Assembly: GCF_002159975.1 (NCBI RefSeq)
Contig: NZ_NFJR01000007.1
Location: 62,001-126,000, forward strand
Source of the DNA: Barnesiella sp. An22
Lineage (GTDB): Bacteria > Bacteroidota > Bacteroidia > Bacteroidales > Barnesiellaceae
Length of the DNA stretch: 64,000 nt
Direction of reading: 5' to 3'
The notes under the pieces: model-generated
What the model was told of the DNA's origin: nothing
Database searches by the model: none
The model's input: the letters and a program-made list of their open reading frames with translations, nothing else
Shown: one piece after another, positions 45,272 to 53,540 of the stretch
Layout of the letters: each line of letters opens with the position of its first letter
How positions within the stretch are numbered: position 1 is the first letter of the stretch
Position numbers and translations under genes: made by a program

Positions 45272-48250
45272 ATGAAACACTCTGTTGTCTGCACGGCGAT
45301 ACTCCTGGTTCTCTGGCTCCTGCCTGTCCAAGCGGTCGAACCTCATCTGTTGCAAAAGGCCGACCCGCAAAAAATGGAGCAATGGACCGACTCGGTATTC
45401 AACACCCTCACCCCCGACGAGCGCATCGCCCAACTGTTCGTCATCACCGTGCGCAACAGCGATACGCCGCAAAACCGCCAGTCGTTGAAACGGCTCGTGC
45501 AGGAGTTGAAAATTGGCGGCCTCCTCTTCGATGCCGGCACCGCCACCGACCAGGCCACACTCACCAACTACTGCCAATCGCTGGCCCGGGTGCCGCTGCT
45601 CATCACTCTCGACGGTGAGTGGGGGTTGGCCATGCGCCTCTCCGACACGCCCCGATTCCCGGTGAACATGATGCTGGGGGCTATCCAGAACGACTCCCTG
45701 CTCTATGAATATGGACGCGCCGTGGGCCGCCAGTGCCGCCGCATGGGCATTCAGGTCAACTTTGCCCCGGTGCTCGACGTCAACAGCAACCCCCGCAACC
45801 CGGTCATCGGCAAACGGTCGTTCGGGCAAGGGCTCGACAACGTCTCGACCAAAGCCATCGCCTATGCCCGCGGACTCGAGGCCGAGGGGGTGATGGCCGT
45901 AGCCAAACACTTCCCGGGTCACGGCGACACCTCGGAAGATTCGCACAAGACCCTACCTCTCGTACCGCACAGCCGCGAGCGGCTGATGCAGGTCGAGATT
46001 GCCCCCTTCAAGCGGTATATCGACAGCGGCCTGTCGGGGCTGATGGTGGGTCATCTGAATATTCCCGCACTCGACGATTCGGGTCGACCGGCCTCGCTCT
46101 CGCGGACCATCACCCACGACCTGCTGGGCGATTCGCTACAATTCGAGGGGCTTGTCTTCACCGATGCCCTCAAGATGAAAGGGGCATCGACCTTCGGCAA
46201 CACCGCCTTGCTGGCCATCCAGGCCGGCAACGACATCGTGCTCAACCCGCTGCGGCCCGAGGCCCAACTCAAAGCCATACGCGAAGCCATCGACCAGGGG
46301 AAAATCCCGCAAAGCCTCATCGACGAGAAATGCAAAAAGGTACTGCGCTACAAATATGCGTTGGGGCTGGCCCGGCAAAAGTCGGTCGACCTAGAGGGGC
46401 TGACGGCCGACTTGAACGCTCCCCGATACGAGGCGCTGAACCGCCGGCTCAATGCCGAAGCGCTCACCCTGCTGCACAACCGGCACCACACCCTCCCCAT
46501 CACGCATCTGGACAAATCGAGAATTGCGGTCGTATCGGTGGGTAGCGATACAAAATCGGTATTCCAAACCACCACGAAACTGTATGCACCACAGCCGGGA
46601 CAGTTCGACGACTCTACCGACCTGACCGTCCTGCTCGACACCCTGCGCCACTACGACCGGGTGATTGTAGCCATCCACAGTGACAAGACGCAATACCGAG
46701 CCCGCATCGGCCGCCTCTGCCAGACCGGAAAAGCCATTGCCGTCTGCTTCCTCTCGCCCTACCAGATGAACCGGTTGAGCCACGAGCTGGCCCACAACCG
46801 GGCCCTGCTGCTGGCCTATGAAGATACGCCGCTGGCTCAGGAGTATGCCGCACAGGCCCTCTTCGGCGGCTGTGCTATCCGGGGCAAACTGCCCGTCAAG
46901 CTCGAGGGCTCGTTCGACGAAGGCGATGGCCTGCGCACCGAGAAGTGCCGCCTGGGCTACACCCTGCCCGAGTCGGTAGGCCTGGACAGCCGGGTGCTGT
47001 CGAAGGTCGATTCGATTATTGCCGAGGGCATCGCTCACGAGGCCTTCCCCGGCTGCCAACTGGTCGTAGCCCGTCAAGGCGAGGTGGTCTGGAACAAGGC
47101 CTACGGCTATTTCGACTACGAGACTCACGCCCACCCCGTCGCCACCGACGACCTCTACGACCTGGCCTCGGTATCGAAAGCCACCGGCACTCTGCCTGCC
47201 GTGATGAAAGCCTATGACGACGGACGCATTATGCTGGAGCGACCCATGAGCCACTACTTTGCACCGCTGCGAAACAGCGACAAAAAGGATATTACCCTGC
47301 GCCAGGCCCTGTTTCACGAGACCGGCATGCGCCCCTCGCTGCAAGTCTCGGCAATACTCATCGACCCACAGAGCTTCACCCCGCCCCTGTTCAACCGCCG
47401 GAAAGATGCCACCTACTCGATACCCATCGACGGCTGCACCTTCGGCAACCGCAACGCCCGGTTGCGTTCCGACCTGCTCTCGACCCGACAGTCGGCCCAA
47501 TATCCCATCCAGATAGCACACGACCTCTACGGCTCCGCATCGCTCCCCGACACCCTCATCGCCCGCATCATCGACACCAAGCTACGTCCCACGAAACGCT
47601 ATCTGTACAGTTGCCTCAACTTCATCCTGTTGAAAGAGACGGTCGAGAGTGCCACCGGGATAGCCATGGACCGCTACCTGCAAAAGCATATTTACGGACC
47701 GCTGGGCATGGGCACCACAGGATACTGCCCGGCCACCCGATTCCCCATCGAGCGGATTGCCCCCACCGAAAACGACCTCTTCTACCGCCACCAGCAGCTC
47801 GACGGCTATGTGCACGACGAGACGGCCGCCTTCTTCGGCGGTGTGCAGGGCAATGCCGGACTCTTCTCCTCGGCCAACGACCTGGCCAAGCTGTGCCAGA
47901 TGTGGCTCAACCACGGCAGCTACGGCGGCGAGCAGATATTGTCGCCCGAGACCGTGCACCGCTTCATGACCGAAAAGAGCGCCACCAGCCGCCGCGGACT
48001 GGGATTTGACAAACCCGACACGAAAGAGCCCGACAAAAGCCCCACCGCACTCGAGGCATCGCCTGCCACCGTCGGCCACCTGGGCTTTACCGGCACCTGC
48101 TTCTGGATAGATCCCGAGCAACAGCTCATCTACATATTCCTCTGCAACCGAGTCTATCCCTCGCGGTCGCACAACGCCCTGTCCGAGCTCAACATACGGC
48201 CCGAACTCTTCTCGGTTATCTACAACTCTATCGAGGATTATTCGAAATAA
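45272..48250 (+). CDS. Fusion of GH3 beta-N-acetylhexosaminidase and beta-lactamase-like serine hydrolase
   Basis: 992 residues with a signal peptide (MKHSVVCTAILLVLWLLPVQAVE). Residues about 25-380 form a GH3 domain of NagZ type with KHFPGHGDTSEDSH (near 211) supplying the acid/base pair, and NGD-like FTDALKMKGA with the nucleophile Asp. Residues about 380-560 resemble the GH3 C-terminal domain. Residues about 590-985 form a serine beta-lactamase/penicillin-binding-like hydrolase with SVSK (Ser633-Lys636), YSC near 785, and HLGFTG. Muramoyl-glycan plus stem-peptide processing in the periplasm is likely. Last gene of the operon; its stop overlaps the convergent porT end by 13 bases. Confidence 0.9.
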   Translation: MKHSVVCTAILLVLWLLPVQAVEPHLLQKADPQKMEQWTDSVFNTLTPDERIAQLFVITVRNSDTPQNRQSLKRLVQELKIGGLLFDAGTATDQATLTNYCQSLARVPLLITLDGEWGLAMRLSDTPRFPVNMMLGAIQNDSLLYEYGRAVGRQCRRMGIQVNFAPVLDVNSNPRNPVIGKRSFGQGLDNVSTKAIAYARGLEAEGVMAVAKHFPGHGDTSEDSHKTLPLVPHSRERLMQVEIAPFKRYIDSGLSGLMVGHLNIPALDDSGRPASLSRTITHDLLGDSLQFEGLVFTDALKMKGASTFGNTALLAIQAGNDIVLNPLRPEAQLKAIREAIDQGKIPQSLIDEKCKKVLRYKYALGLARQKSVDLEGLTADLNAPRYEALNRRLNAEALTLLHNRHHTLPITHLDKSRIAVVSVGSDTKSVFQTTTKLYAPQPGQFDDSTDLTVLLDTLRHYDRVIVAIHSDKTQYRARIGRLCQTGKAIAVCFLSPYQMNRLSHELAHNRALLLAYEDTPLAQEYAAQALFGGCAIRGKLPVKLEGSFDEGDGLRTEKCRLGYTLPESVGLDSRVLSKVDSIIAEGIAHEAFPGCQLVVARQGEVVWNKAYGYFDYETHAHPVATDDLYDLASVSKATGTLPAVMKAYDDGRIMLERPMSHYFAPLRNSDKKDITLRQALFHETGMRPSLQVSAILIDPQSFTPPLFNRRKDATYSIPIDGCTFGNRNARLRSDLLSTRQSAQYPIQIAHDLYGSASLPDTLIARIIDTKLRPTKRYLYSCLNFILLKETVESATGIAMDRYLQKHIYGPLGMGTTGYCPATRFPIERIAPTENDLFYRHQQLDGYVHDETAAFFGGVQGNAGLFSSANDLAKLCQMWLNHGSYGGEQILSPETVHRFMTEKSATSRRGLGFDKPDTKEPDKSPTALEASPATVGHLGFTGTCFWIDPEQQLIYIFLCNRVYPSRSHNALSELNIRPELFSVIYNSIEDYSK

Positions 48251-49008
48251 AACGACAAGACCACCATGTTTGAGGTCGCCTTCTTCAGCGATTGAGTATA
48301 CTTGATGTCGGCCGGATCGCGCAGGTCGTTGCGTTTCCGGTTGATAACATCAGTCAGCCCGAAGCAGAACTTCAGCTCGGGAATCAGTTTGAAATAGGGA
48401 AGATAGAGGTCACACCCGATACCGATGGTCAAGTAGCCGTCGAAGGTGTTCAGCTTGAGGAAGTCGTTCCGCTTCTTCGACACGTCTGCCGTAGCCATCA
48501 CCCCGCCAATCAGGTAGGGCCGGTAGTTGTTGCACCGTTCGGCACTGAATTTCAGCTCGACGGGCAGCACGATATAGTTCGACTTCAAGTCCTGAGTCTG
48601 AGTCGCCTGCGAGTTCGACTCGCGGTATTTCACCACCTTGTTGCCAAAGAATATGCCCGGCGACACCCGCAGGTTGAGGTATTGGCACAGATAGAGGTCG
48701 GCCATGAGGTTCACGTTGAAACCCGGCGAAAAATCGGGAATATCCATATACCAACTCTCTCCCCCCTCGGTCACGAAGCCCGAATGCACAAAAGTCATAT
48801 CCTGCACATGCGTACCGATGGAGAAGCCCAGATGCAGCAGCTTGTAGTCGGCATAAGGCAAATTCTGCACCTTGCGAGGTTGGGCCCACACCGTGCCGCC
48901 AGCCAGCGACAAGAGCGCTACCACCCCCACGCACCAACGCACGACCGACTTTCGCCCACGAAATATCGGCCGCCCCACAGAGCCTCTATGTAACCATCGT
49001 TCCATCAT
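48238..49008 (-). CDS. porT: Type IX secretion system protein PorT
   Basis: A 256-residue outer-membrane barrel required for T9SS assembly. Diagnostic stretches: YKLLHLGFSIGTHVQDMTFVHSG, DIPDFSPGFNVNLMADLYLCQYLNLRVSPGIFFG, SNYIVLPVELKFSAERCNNYRPYLIGGVMAT and YLPYFKLIPELKFCFGL. The start at ATG 49008 (or 49005) precedes a signal peptide with a long basic n-region (cleavage near VWAQ); the frame's TTG at 49038 is unlikely. At least five proteins in this window have T9SS sorting domains. Confidence 0.9.
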   Translation of the reverse strand: MMERWLHRGSVGRPIFRGRKSVVRWCVGVVALLSLAGGTVWAQPRKVQNLPYADYKLLHLGFSIGTHVQDMTFVHSGFVTEGGESWYMDIPDFSPGFNVNLMADLYLCQYLNLRVSPGIFFGNKVVKYRESNSQATQTQDLKSNYIVLPVELKFSAERCNNYRPYLIGGVMATADVSKKRNDFLKLNTFDGYLTIGIGCDLYLPYFKLIPELKFCFGLTDVINRKRNDLRDPADIKYTQSLKKATSNMVVLSFYFE

Positions 49009-49094
49009 CGGGTAACTAATTATCAAACGGAAAAACAACGGGGTTATTGTTTCGCAAGAATTCTATTTACGCCAGAAAATCTCTCCTCATTTTT

Positions 49095-49124
49095 TTTGCA
49101 ATCGCAATAAAAGTACTACATTTG
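49095..49124 (+). promoter_or_regulatory. Bacteroidota-type promoter for the ferredoxin gene
   Basis: TTTG (49095-49098), 18 bases, TACATTTG (49117-49124). Confidence 0.75.
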
Positions 49125-49169
49125 TGGTGCAATTAGATCTAATTATTTCAAACTAAAAACTAAAAAACA

Positions 49170-49337
49170 ATGGCTTACGTAATTAATGACAACTGTGTTG
49201 CTTGCGGTTCTTGCATTAGCGAGTGCCCGGTAGAAGCTATCTCGGAAGGCGATATCTACAAAATTGATCCCGAAAAATGCTTGAGCTGCGGAACTTGCGC
49301 CGAGGTTTGTCCTAACGACGCTATCCACGAAGCATAA
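49170..49337 (+). CDS. 2[4Fe-4S] ferredoxin
   Basis: A 55-residue protein, short enough to be missed by length cut-offs. It starts MAYVINDNCVACGSCISECP and has a second CLSCGTCAEVCP, i.e. two complete CxxCxxCxxxCP motifs binding two [4Fe-4S] clusters. A clostridial-type low-potential electron carrier in the cytoplasm. It has its own promoter 45 bases upstream and a terminator after it, so it is a single-gene unit. Confidence 0.97.
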   Translation: MAYVINDNCVACGSCISECPVEAISEGDIYKIDPEKCLSCGTCAEVCPNDAIHEA

Positions 49338-49358
49338 GAAGCACACACGTGAAAGATT

Positions 49359-49400
49359 AAAAAAGGGTCTGCATCACACCGATGCGGGCCCTTTCGTTTT
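49359..49400 (+). terminator. Terminator after the ferredoxin gene
   Basis: AAAGGGTCTGCATC pairs with GATGCGGGCCCTTT around a 5-base loop with a small internal mismatch; TTCGTTTT follows. Confidence 0.75.
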
Positions 49401-49564
49401 ATCCACCGCCGGCATCGGAGAGGGAGCAACTATTGCATTCCCCATCCCCCCCCACATACGAGAGCAGCCACCACCGCCGGCATAGGCACATCACCGACAC
49501 GCACAGCACCACTGCCATACCACACTCCATCCACGAAACCCGCGCTCTGCATTCCCTCCCGTAC

Positions 49565-49602
49565 AAAAATAAAAAACGTGACTGCTCTTGCGAGCGGTCA
49601 CG
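49565..49602 (-). terminator. Terminator after rpmA
   Basis: On the minus strand, CGTGACCGCTC pairs with GAGCAGTCACG (one mismatch) and is followed by TTTTTTATTTTT. It lies 28 bases past the rpmA stop. The remaining 49401-49564 shows no gene. Confidence 0.85.
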
Positions 49603-49630
49603 CTTTCTATACATAGGTTATAACTCTTTA

Positions 49631-49894
49631 TTAGTTATTGTCTGCCGGTACAACCGATACATACGAACGGTTCTCTTGACGTTTGCGGAATACTACCGTA
49701 CCGTTTACCAAAGCGAACAACGTGTGGTCTTTACCCATACCTACGTTCTCACCCGGGTGATGTACTGTACCTCTTTGACGTACCAGAATATTTCCGGCCT
49801 TGGCATATTGACCGCCGAAAATTTTGATACCCAATCGTTTGCTTTCCGATTCACGACCGTTCTTAGAACTACCAACACCTTTCTTATGTGCCAT
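49631..49894 (-). CDS. rpmA: 50S ribosomal protein L27
   Basis: An 87-residue L27, at the peptidyl-transferase centre. Begins [24 protein letters not shown] with the conserved [23 protein letters not shown] core. The N-terminus starts directly with AHKKG, so there is no cleavable Firmicute-type extension. It follows rplU by 21 bases. Confidence 0.98.
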   Translation of the reverse strand: MAHKKGVGSSKNGRESESKRLGIKIFGGQYAKAGNILVRQRGTVHHPGENVGMGKDHTLFALVNGTVVFRKRQENRSYVSVVPADNN

Positions 49895-49915
49895 TTTCTT
49901 AGAAGTTTAATAGGG

Positions 49916-50251
49916 TTAAGCAACAATTTCTTTAACTAACACTTCGGTGAAATACTGACGGTGACCGTTCAAGCGACGATAACCTTTTCTTCTTTTCTTC
50001 TTGAAAACAAGAATTCTTTCACCTTTTACGAGGCCTTTCTTACCGTATCCGTCGTTCGAAACAACCTCACATACGACCTTCGCACCTTCTACGGTGGGAG
50101 TGCCTACGGTTACTGCTCCGTCTTTGTCAACGAGCAATACTCTGTCAAACTCGAGAACGGCGCCATGCTCTGCTCCCAAATAGTGGACAAACAACTTCTT
50201 TCCGTTTTCTACTTTGAATTGTTGTCCTTGAATCTCAACAATAACGTACAT
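49916..50251 (-). CDS. rplU: 50S ribosomal protein L21
   Basis: A 111-residue L21 that binds 23S rRNA near L20. Begins [25 protein letters not shown]; the basic tail has [27 protein letters not shown]. First gene of the usual rplU-rpmA pair. Confidence 0.98.
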   Translation of the reverse strand: MYVIVEIQGQQFKVENGKKLFVHYLGAEHGAVLEFDRVLLVDKDGAVTVGTPTVEGAKVVCEVVSNDGYGKKGLVKGERILVFKKKRRKGYRRLNGHRQYFTEVLVKEIVA

Positions 50252-50335
50252 TTTTACTTTTTATTTTTACGTTTATCTCTGCCGGGCGGGGCCAACCGTG
50301 GCACCTCTTTTTGAGCCCATATCAGAATCAGCCCA

Positions 50336-50366
50336 CAAAAGTACAACAAATATTTGGCTCTCACAA
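50336..50366 (-). promoter_or_regulatory. Promoter for rplU-rpmA
   Basis: Minus-strand TACTTTTG (50343-50336), with TTGT (50366-50363) 19 bases upstream. The leader is about 80 bases. Confidence 0.6.
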
Positions 50367-50478
50367 GCATTCGGCCCATTTTCTCCGAAAAGAAATGCAA
50401 CAGCCGCCCCCTCCCCGCCGGTCGAGCTTTAAAACAACAATCGCAACCGCTTCGATTTCAAGCGATTGCGATTGCAAG

Positions 50479-50552
50479 TCGGGGTGAGACGACTCGAACG
50501 TCCGACCTCCACGTCCCGAACGTGGCGCGCTAACCAACTGTGCTACACCCCG
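50479..50552 (-). tRNA. tRNA-Pro (anticodon CGG)
   Basis: The minus strand reads CGGGGTGTAGCACAGTTGG..., a full cloverleaf. Acceptor stem CGGGGTG/CACCCCG, anticodon stem CCACG/CGTGG around TTCGGGA (anticodon CGG), T-loop GTTCGAGTC. The discriminator is A and CCA is not encoded. A promoter lies upstream at 50571-50600. Confidence 0.97.
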
Positions 50553-50570
50553 CACTTTGTTTTGCGGGGA

Positions 50571-50600
50571 CAAAGATACATAAAGTTTGAGAAAAGCAAA
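50571..50600 (-). promoter_or_regulatory. Promoter for tRNA-Pro
   Basis: Minus-strand TTTG (50600-50597), 18 bases, TATCTTTG (50578-50571). Confidence 0.65.
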
Positions 50601-50693
50601 AATGATTCCCTAAATTTTCGCGTTTTTCTTATCAAAATCTCCATCATTTTCATTTTTATGGCAAAAAATTAGGAGGATAATAAAAAATAGTTC

Positions 50694-50701
50694 TATCTTT
50701 G
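50694..50701 (+). promoter_or_regulatory. -7 element for tRNA-Phe
   Basis: TATCTTTG, 15 bases before the tRNA. No clear -33 TTTG. Confidence 0.5.
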
Positions 50702-50716
50702 CACACGCAAAACCAA

Positions 50717-50789
50717 GGTGCCATAGCTCAGATGGTAGAGCAAAGGACTGAAAATCCTTGTGTCCCCGGTTCGATTCCTGGTGGCACCA
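50717..50789 (+). tRNA. tRNA-Phe (anticodon GAA)
   Basis: A full cloverleaf: acceptor GGTGCCA/TGGCACC, D-arm GCTCAGATGGTAGAGC, anticodon stem AAGGA/TCCTT around CTGAAAA (anticodon GAA), T-arm with GGTTCGATTCC. Discriminator A; CCA not encoded. Its 3' 18 bases, plus one base beyond, form the left attachment site of the AT-rich island, and the displaced original end lies at 55175-55193. Confidence 0.98.
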
Positions 50790-50790
50790 C
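50772..50790. repeat. attL: left copy of the 19-bp island attachment site
   Basis: CGATTCCTGGTGGCACCAC, overlapping the T-arm and acceptor 3' strand of tRNA-Phe. The identical copy is at 55175-55193. Flanking bases differ on both sides, so 19 bp is the exact length of the direct repeat. Confidence 0.92.
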
Positions 50791-50814
50791 TTTGAAGAAA
50801 AGCAAAAGAAAGTA

Positions 50815-50848
50815 AAATCCTGATTTCACTTGGAAATCAGGATTTTTT
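50815..50848 (+). terminator. Terminator downstream of tRNA-Phe, inside the island
   Basis: A 12-13-bp perfect stem, AAATCCTGATTTC with GAAATCAGGATTT around a 5-base loop, followed by TTT. It replaces the native tRNA terminator, which now lies beyond attR at 55196-55233. The rest of 50849-51028 shows no gene. Confidence 0.85.
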
Positions 50849-51028
50849 GTTTTCCCCCGGCACGCAAAAAACGGCAAAATATTACCGTTCGAGGTAGAGC
50901 AAAAGGTGGAGATAAAAACTTTGTATATGAATTAGTTGGATAATTTTATAGTATTTACTGAATGGTACTAATTAGTTTCATTTAATCAAATAGCGTTAGA
51001 GCACACATACAAATCTAATGTTATATTA

Positions 51029-51526
51029 TTATAATTTAGGAATTAAACTAAACATATCTGGAGCTTTTGATGAAATATTCCAAATACCAACTTTCATCTT
51101 CTTTACAACTTTTCCTTTTCCAAAATCTAAAAGATCTTCTCTAAGAAAGATATTCAATAATTTATCTAGACTGCCCAAATTCATAGATGTAAACAAAAAT
51201 GCTTCTTCCGGATCTATTAGTTTACAATAGGCCCATAACTGACCTAGATCTCTTAAAGTAAGAGCCGTTTTTTTAGCTTCAATAAAAAATATTTTTGTTT
51301 CATTTTGTTTTTGCACTATGCCTAAAACATCTATTTGTATATCAACACCTATAGCAAGATCTATACATATACCATACTTTGCAAGAACTCTATCAAGTCT
51401 TTCTGCATGTGAATCCAATGTAATAACATTACATCCCTTATATTTATCCTGTAAATAATAATGCAACCAATTCCTCATTGGTTCATATAATTCTATTTCA
51501 TAACGGACATTCTTTCTATTCAACAT
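51029..51526 (-). CDS. PD-(D/E)XK-type nuclease, candidate restriction endonuclease
   Basis: A 165-residue protein. Residues 62-100 show the core of a PD-(D/E)XK nuclease: DIQIDVLGIV (Asp66), a strand-turn, then IFFIEAKK (Glu83, Lys85), followed by the helix LRDLGQLWAYCKLI often seen after the ExK strand. Glu12 or Glu15 could be the helix acid. It is the last gene of the five-gene cassette and overlaps the LAGLIDADG-like gene by 11 bases. As the only recognisable intact nuclease site in the cassette, it is the best candidate for DNA cleavage. No named family was identified. Confidence 0.65.
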   Translation of the reverse strand: MLNRKNVRYEIELYEPMRNWLHYYLQDKYKGCNVITLDSHAERLDRVLAKYGICIDLAIGVDIQIDVLGIVQKQNETKIFFIEAKKTALTLRDLGQLWAYCKLIDPEEAFLFTSMNLGSLDKLLNIFLREDLLDFGKGKVVKKMKVGIWNISSKAPDMFSLIPKL

Positions 51527-52406
51527 AACCTAATTCACTTGCAATCTCAATCCATGAGTTAAAATGTTTTCCCCTTATTATTTCAGGTATAAACTCATCT
51601 CCCTCACATGGATGCTGGATTTTCTTTTTAGAATATTTCTTTTTACTATCCCAATAATATCTATGCGTAATATCTGATGGAATTTTACCAGCGTTATTAT
51701 ACCCAGCAATAAGTTCATTTGAGTACATTTCCAAAGCCTGTTGTTTGTGTAATACACCAAAACCAATTGGTAAAAACTCATTAGCCCATATTTTTATTTG
51801 ATGCTCTTTTTTCCAAAAAGAAAAATTCCCTTCATTATATTTTTTACAATATCCATCTCTCATATTAGGATGAGCCCAATCTATATTTTGAACAGGTATA
51901 TCAATAGATTTTAATAAATTACAGATATCAATAACCAGTTGCCAGTTATTAGGTATTTCTAAATAAACTCTATGCTCATATTTATTAAAATAGCAATTAC
52001 TTCTTCTTATATAACCAGTTACATCAGCAAACCCTCTTAAGAAATACTTTTTCTCATCAATAGAGAAATTTAAGACTTCATTATCTAACTTTATTTCATT
52101 ATGAGTATTTGCATTTCCAATATAACGTATAATTTCCCTTATTAAGTATTCATTGTTAGGCTTAGAAAAAGAAATTATTGTACAGTGTTGATATTGAATA
52201 AACTTCAGGCTATTACCAATTAATGGTTCTATGATATTACGTATGTCAGCAATACTAGCTTTAACATATAATTTTATATCATGAAAATCTTCTGTTACTA
52301 ACTTTTTATGAGGAATGGTAATAGAGATAATGGTATCATTCATATTTCTCTGAATTTCACCGTTACCACATATCATTCCTAAAAGATATGACATCTCAAT
52401 ATTCAT
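51516..52406 (-). CDS. LAGLIDADG-like protein with altered catalytic positions
   Basis: A 296-residue protein with two LAGLIDADG-type helices: SYLLGMICGNGEI (residues 6-18) and YFLRGFADVTGYI (121-133), spaced as in single-chain two-domain homing endonucleases. The positions that normally hold the catalytic acids are Asn15 and Thr130, so cleavage by the standard mechanism is doubtful; it may be a DNA-binding or specificity protein. Residues 270-296 (GDEFIPEIIRGKHFNSWIEIASELG) form a distinct tail. It starts two bases after the 116-residue gene and overlaps the nuclease gene, so it belongs to the cassette, not to an intron or intein. Confidence 0.6.
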   Translation of the reverse strand: MNIEMSYLLGMICGNGEIQRNMNDTIISITIPHKKLVTEDFHDIKLYVKASIADIRNIIEPLIGNSLKFIQYQHCTIISFSKPNNEYLIREIIRYIGNANTHNEIKLDNEVLNFSIDEKKYFLRGFADVTGYIRRSNCYFNKYEHRVYLEIPNNWQLVIDICNLLKSIDIPVQNIDWAHPNMRDGYCKKYNEGNFSFWKKEHQIKIWANEFLPIGFGVLHKQQALEMYSNELIAGYNNAGKIPSDITHRYYWDSKKKYSKKKIQHPCEGDEFIPEIIRGKHFNSWIEIASELGYVE

Positions 52407-52408
52407 AC

Positions 52409-52759
52409 TTAATTATGACCTAATATATATCCGTGTTCAAACAAAAAATTCACAAGACTATTGTCATCAATTCTATATTTAAACTCATCAGCTCTATATA
52501 CCTTATTTTTATACATTCTATCTTGCCAATATGCTGATAAATTATTTTTATTATTAAAGTAGACTCTAAGTTCTACTCCCCATTTATCAACATCCCCAAG
52601 TTTTCGTATCCCTTGACTTGATATACTTATATTTCTATGATATTTACTATTATAGCTACTGATAAAATTAGCTATTCTTTCTTCTCTAGCTTCTGCCTCA
52701 ATAAAAATACTTTGAGGATTTTGCCTTAAAAACTGCAAAAAAGAATCATTATTATCCAT
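52409..52759 (-). CDS. Unknown 116-residue protein of the island cassette
   Basis: No family recognised. A charged protein, MDNNDSFLQFLRQNPQSIFI at the start, with a central KLGDVDKWGVELRVYFNNK strand pair and an aromatic C-terminus (FLFEHGYILGHN). No signal peptide or membrane segment. It starts four bases after the second methyltransferase stop and ends two bases before the LAGLIDADG-like start, so it is co-translated with them. It could be a small subunit of the nuclease or a control protein; there is no clear helix-turn-helix. Confidence 0.6.
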   Translation of the reverse strand: MDNNDSFLQFLRQNPQSIFIEAEAREERIANFISSYNSKYHRNISISSQGIRKLGDVDKWGVELRVYFNNKNNLSAYWQDRMYKNKVYRADEFKYRIDDNSLVNFLFEHGYILGHN

Positions 52760-52763
52760 AGTG

Positions 52764-53540
52764 TTATTTTTTTATAAAGATTAAAATATATTCGTGCACT
52801 TTATTTATTCTAAATTTATAAGGGTATCCCAAAGGACGCATATTATTATATTCATGCTGTCTATCCCATATGATAATATCATCATATATAAAACCTATTT
52901 TTTGCATTTCTGTTGCAAGGTCACTATGTAAAGGATAAAAAACGCTTTTCTTCCTTATATCCATTACATTTATTAAACAATAGGATCCCGGAATTAAAAC
53001 ATCATATACAAGCTTAAATATAGAGCCAAGCGAATTAAGAAAAATCTTATAATCGCAAATATTACCCAAATCATTGGGATTGTCAGAATAGTTTTGAATT
53101 TCCTTTCTATCTGCACTTCTTTTCATATTAAGAATATCCCAATACGGAGGAGATGTCAGACACAAATTAACTGTATTTGGATGTATATTTTTTAACTCTT
53201 CAAGACTATCACCATTAATTATGGAAATATTACAATCATCACCAATACGATGCCTTGCAAGTTCACAGAACTCTGTGGATAAATCTATTCCTATTGCAGA
53301 TCTATTAAGATTTTTTGCAGCAACAAGAGTAGAACCAATACCACTAAAAGGGTCCAATACGACTCCGTCATTTCTCGAAAACGTACTGATCAATTTTTCA
53401 CACAATGACACAGGGTATGAGGCAGGATGCTTAAATTCCTTTTCTTCTATCGTTTTATTAAAGTTTCTCCAAATACTAAAAGAATTTTGCAACCACTCTT
53501 TTCCCGTTAAATCATTACATCTTTTATCTTTATTTATCAT
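52764..53540 (-). CDS. DNA amino-methyltransferase (TSPPYW type; cytosine-N4 or adenine-N6)
   Basis: 258 residues. Motif order is X-I-IV: KHPASYPVSLCEKLIS, then the S-adenosylmethionine loop VVLDPFSGIGSTLVAA (Asp63 to Ser70), acidic GIDLS, then the catalytic LCLTSPPYW (129-134). TSPPYW favours cytosine-N4 methylation but adenine-N6 is possible. There is little room for a large target-recognition domain after motif IV (about 120 residues). The gene overlaps the first methyltransferase by 11 bases. Two methyltransferases in one cassette suggest an asymmetric target with one enzyme per strand. Confidence 0.85.
   Translation of the reverse strand: MINKDKRCNDLTGKEWLQNSFSIWRNFNKTIEEKEFKHPASYPVSLCEKLISTFSRNDGVVLDPFSGIGSTLVAAKNLNRSAIGIDLSTEFCELARHRIGDDCNISIINGDSLEELKNIHPNTVNLCLTSPPYWDILNMKRSADRKEIQNYSDNPNDLGNICDYKIFLNSLGSIFKLVYDVLIPGSYCLINVMDIRKKSVFYPLHSDLATEMQKIGFIYDDIIIWDRQHEYNNMRPLGYPYKFRINKVHEYILIFIKK

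Noticed and set aside
49401-49564. Repeated CCACCGCCGGCAT near 49406 and 49471
   Set aside because: Only two short copies in GC-rich spacer without other structure; likely chance.
51516-52406. LAGLIDADG protein as a self-splicing intron or intein homing endonuclease
   Set aside because: Neighbouring genes are intact on both sides, no intron or intein splice residues are visible, and the gene overlaps the next one in an operon.
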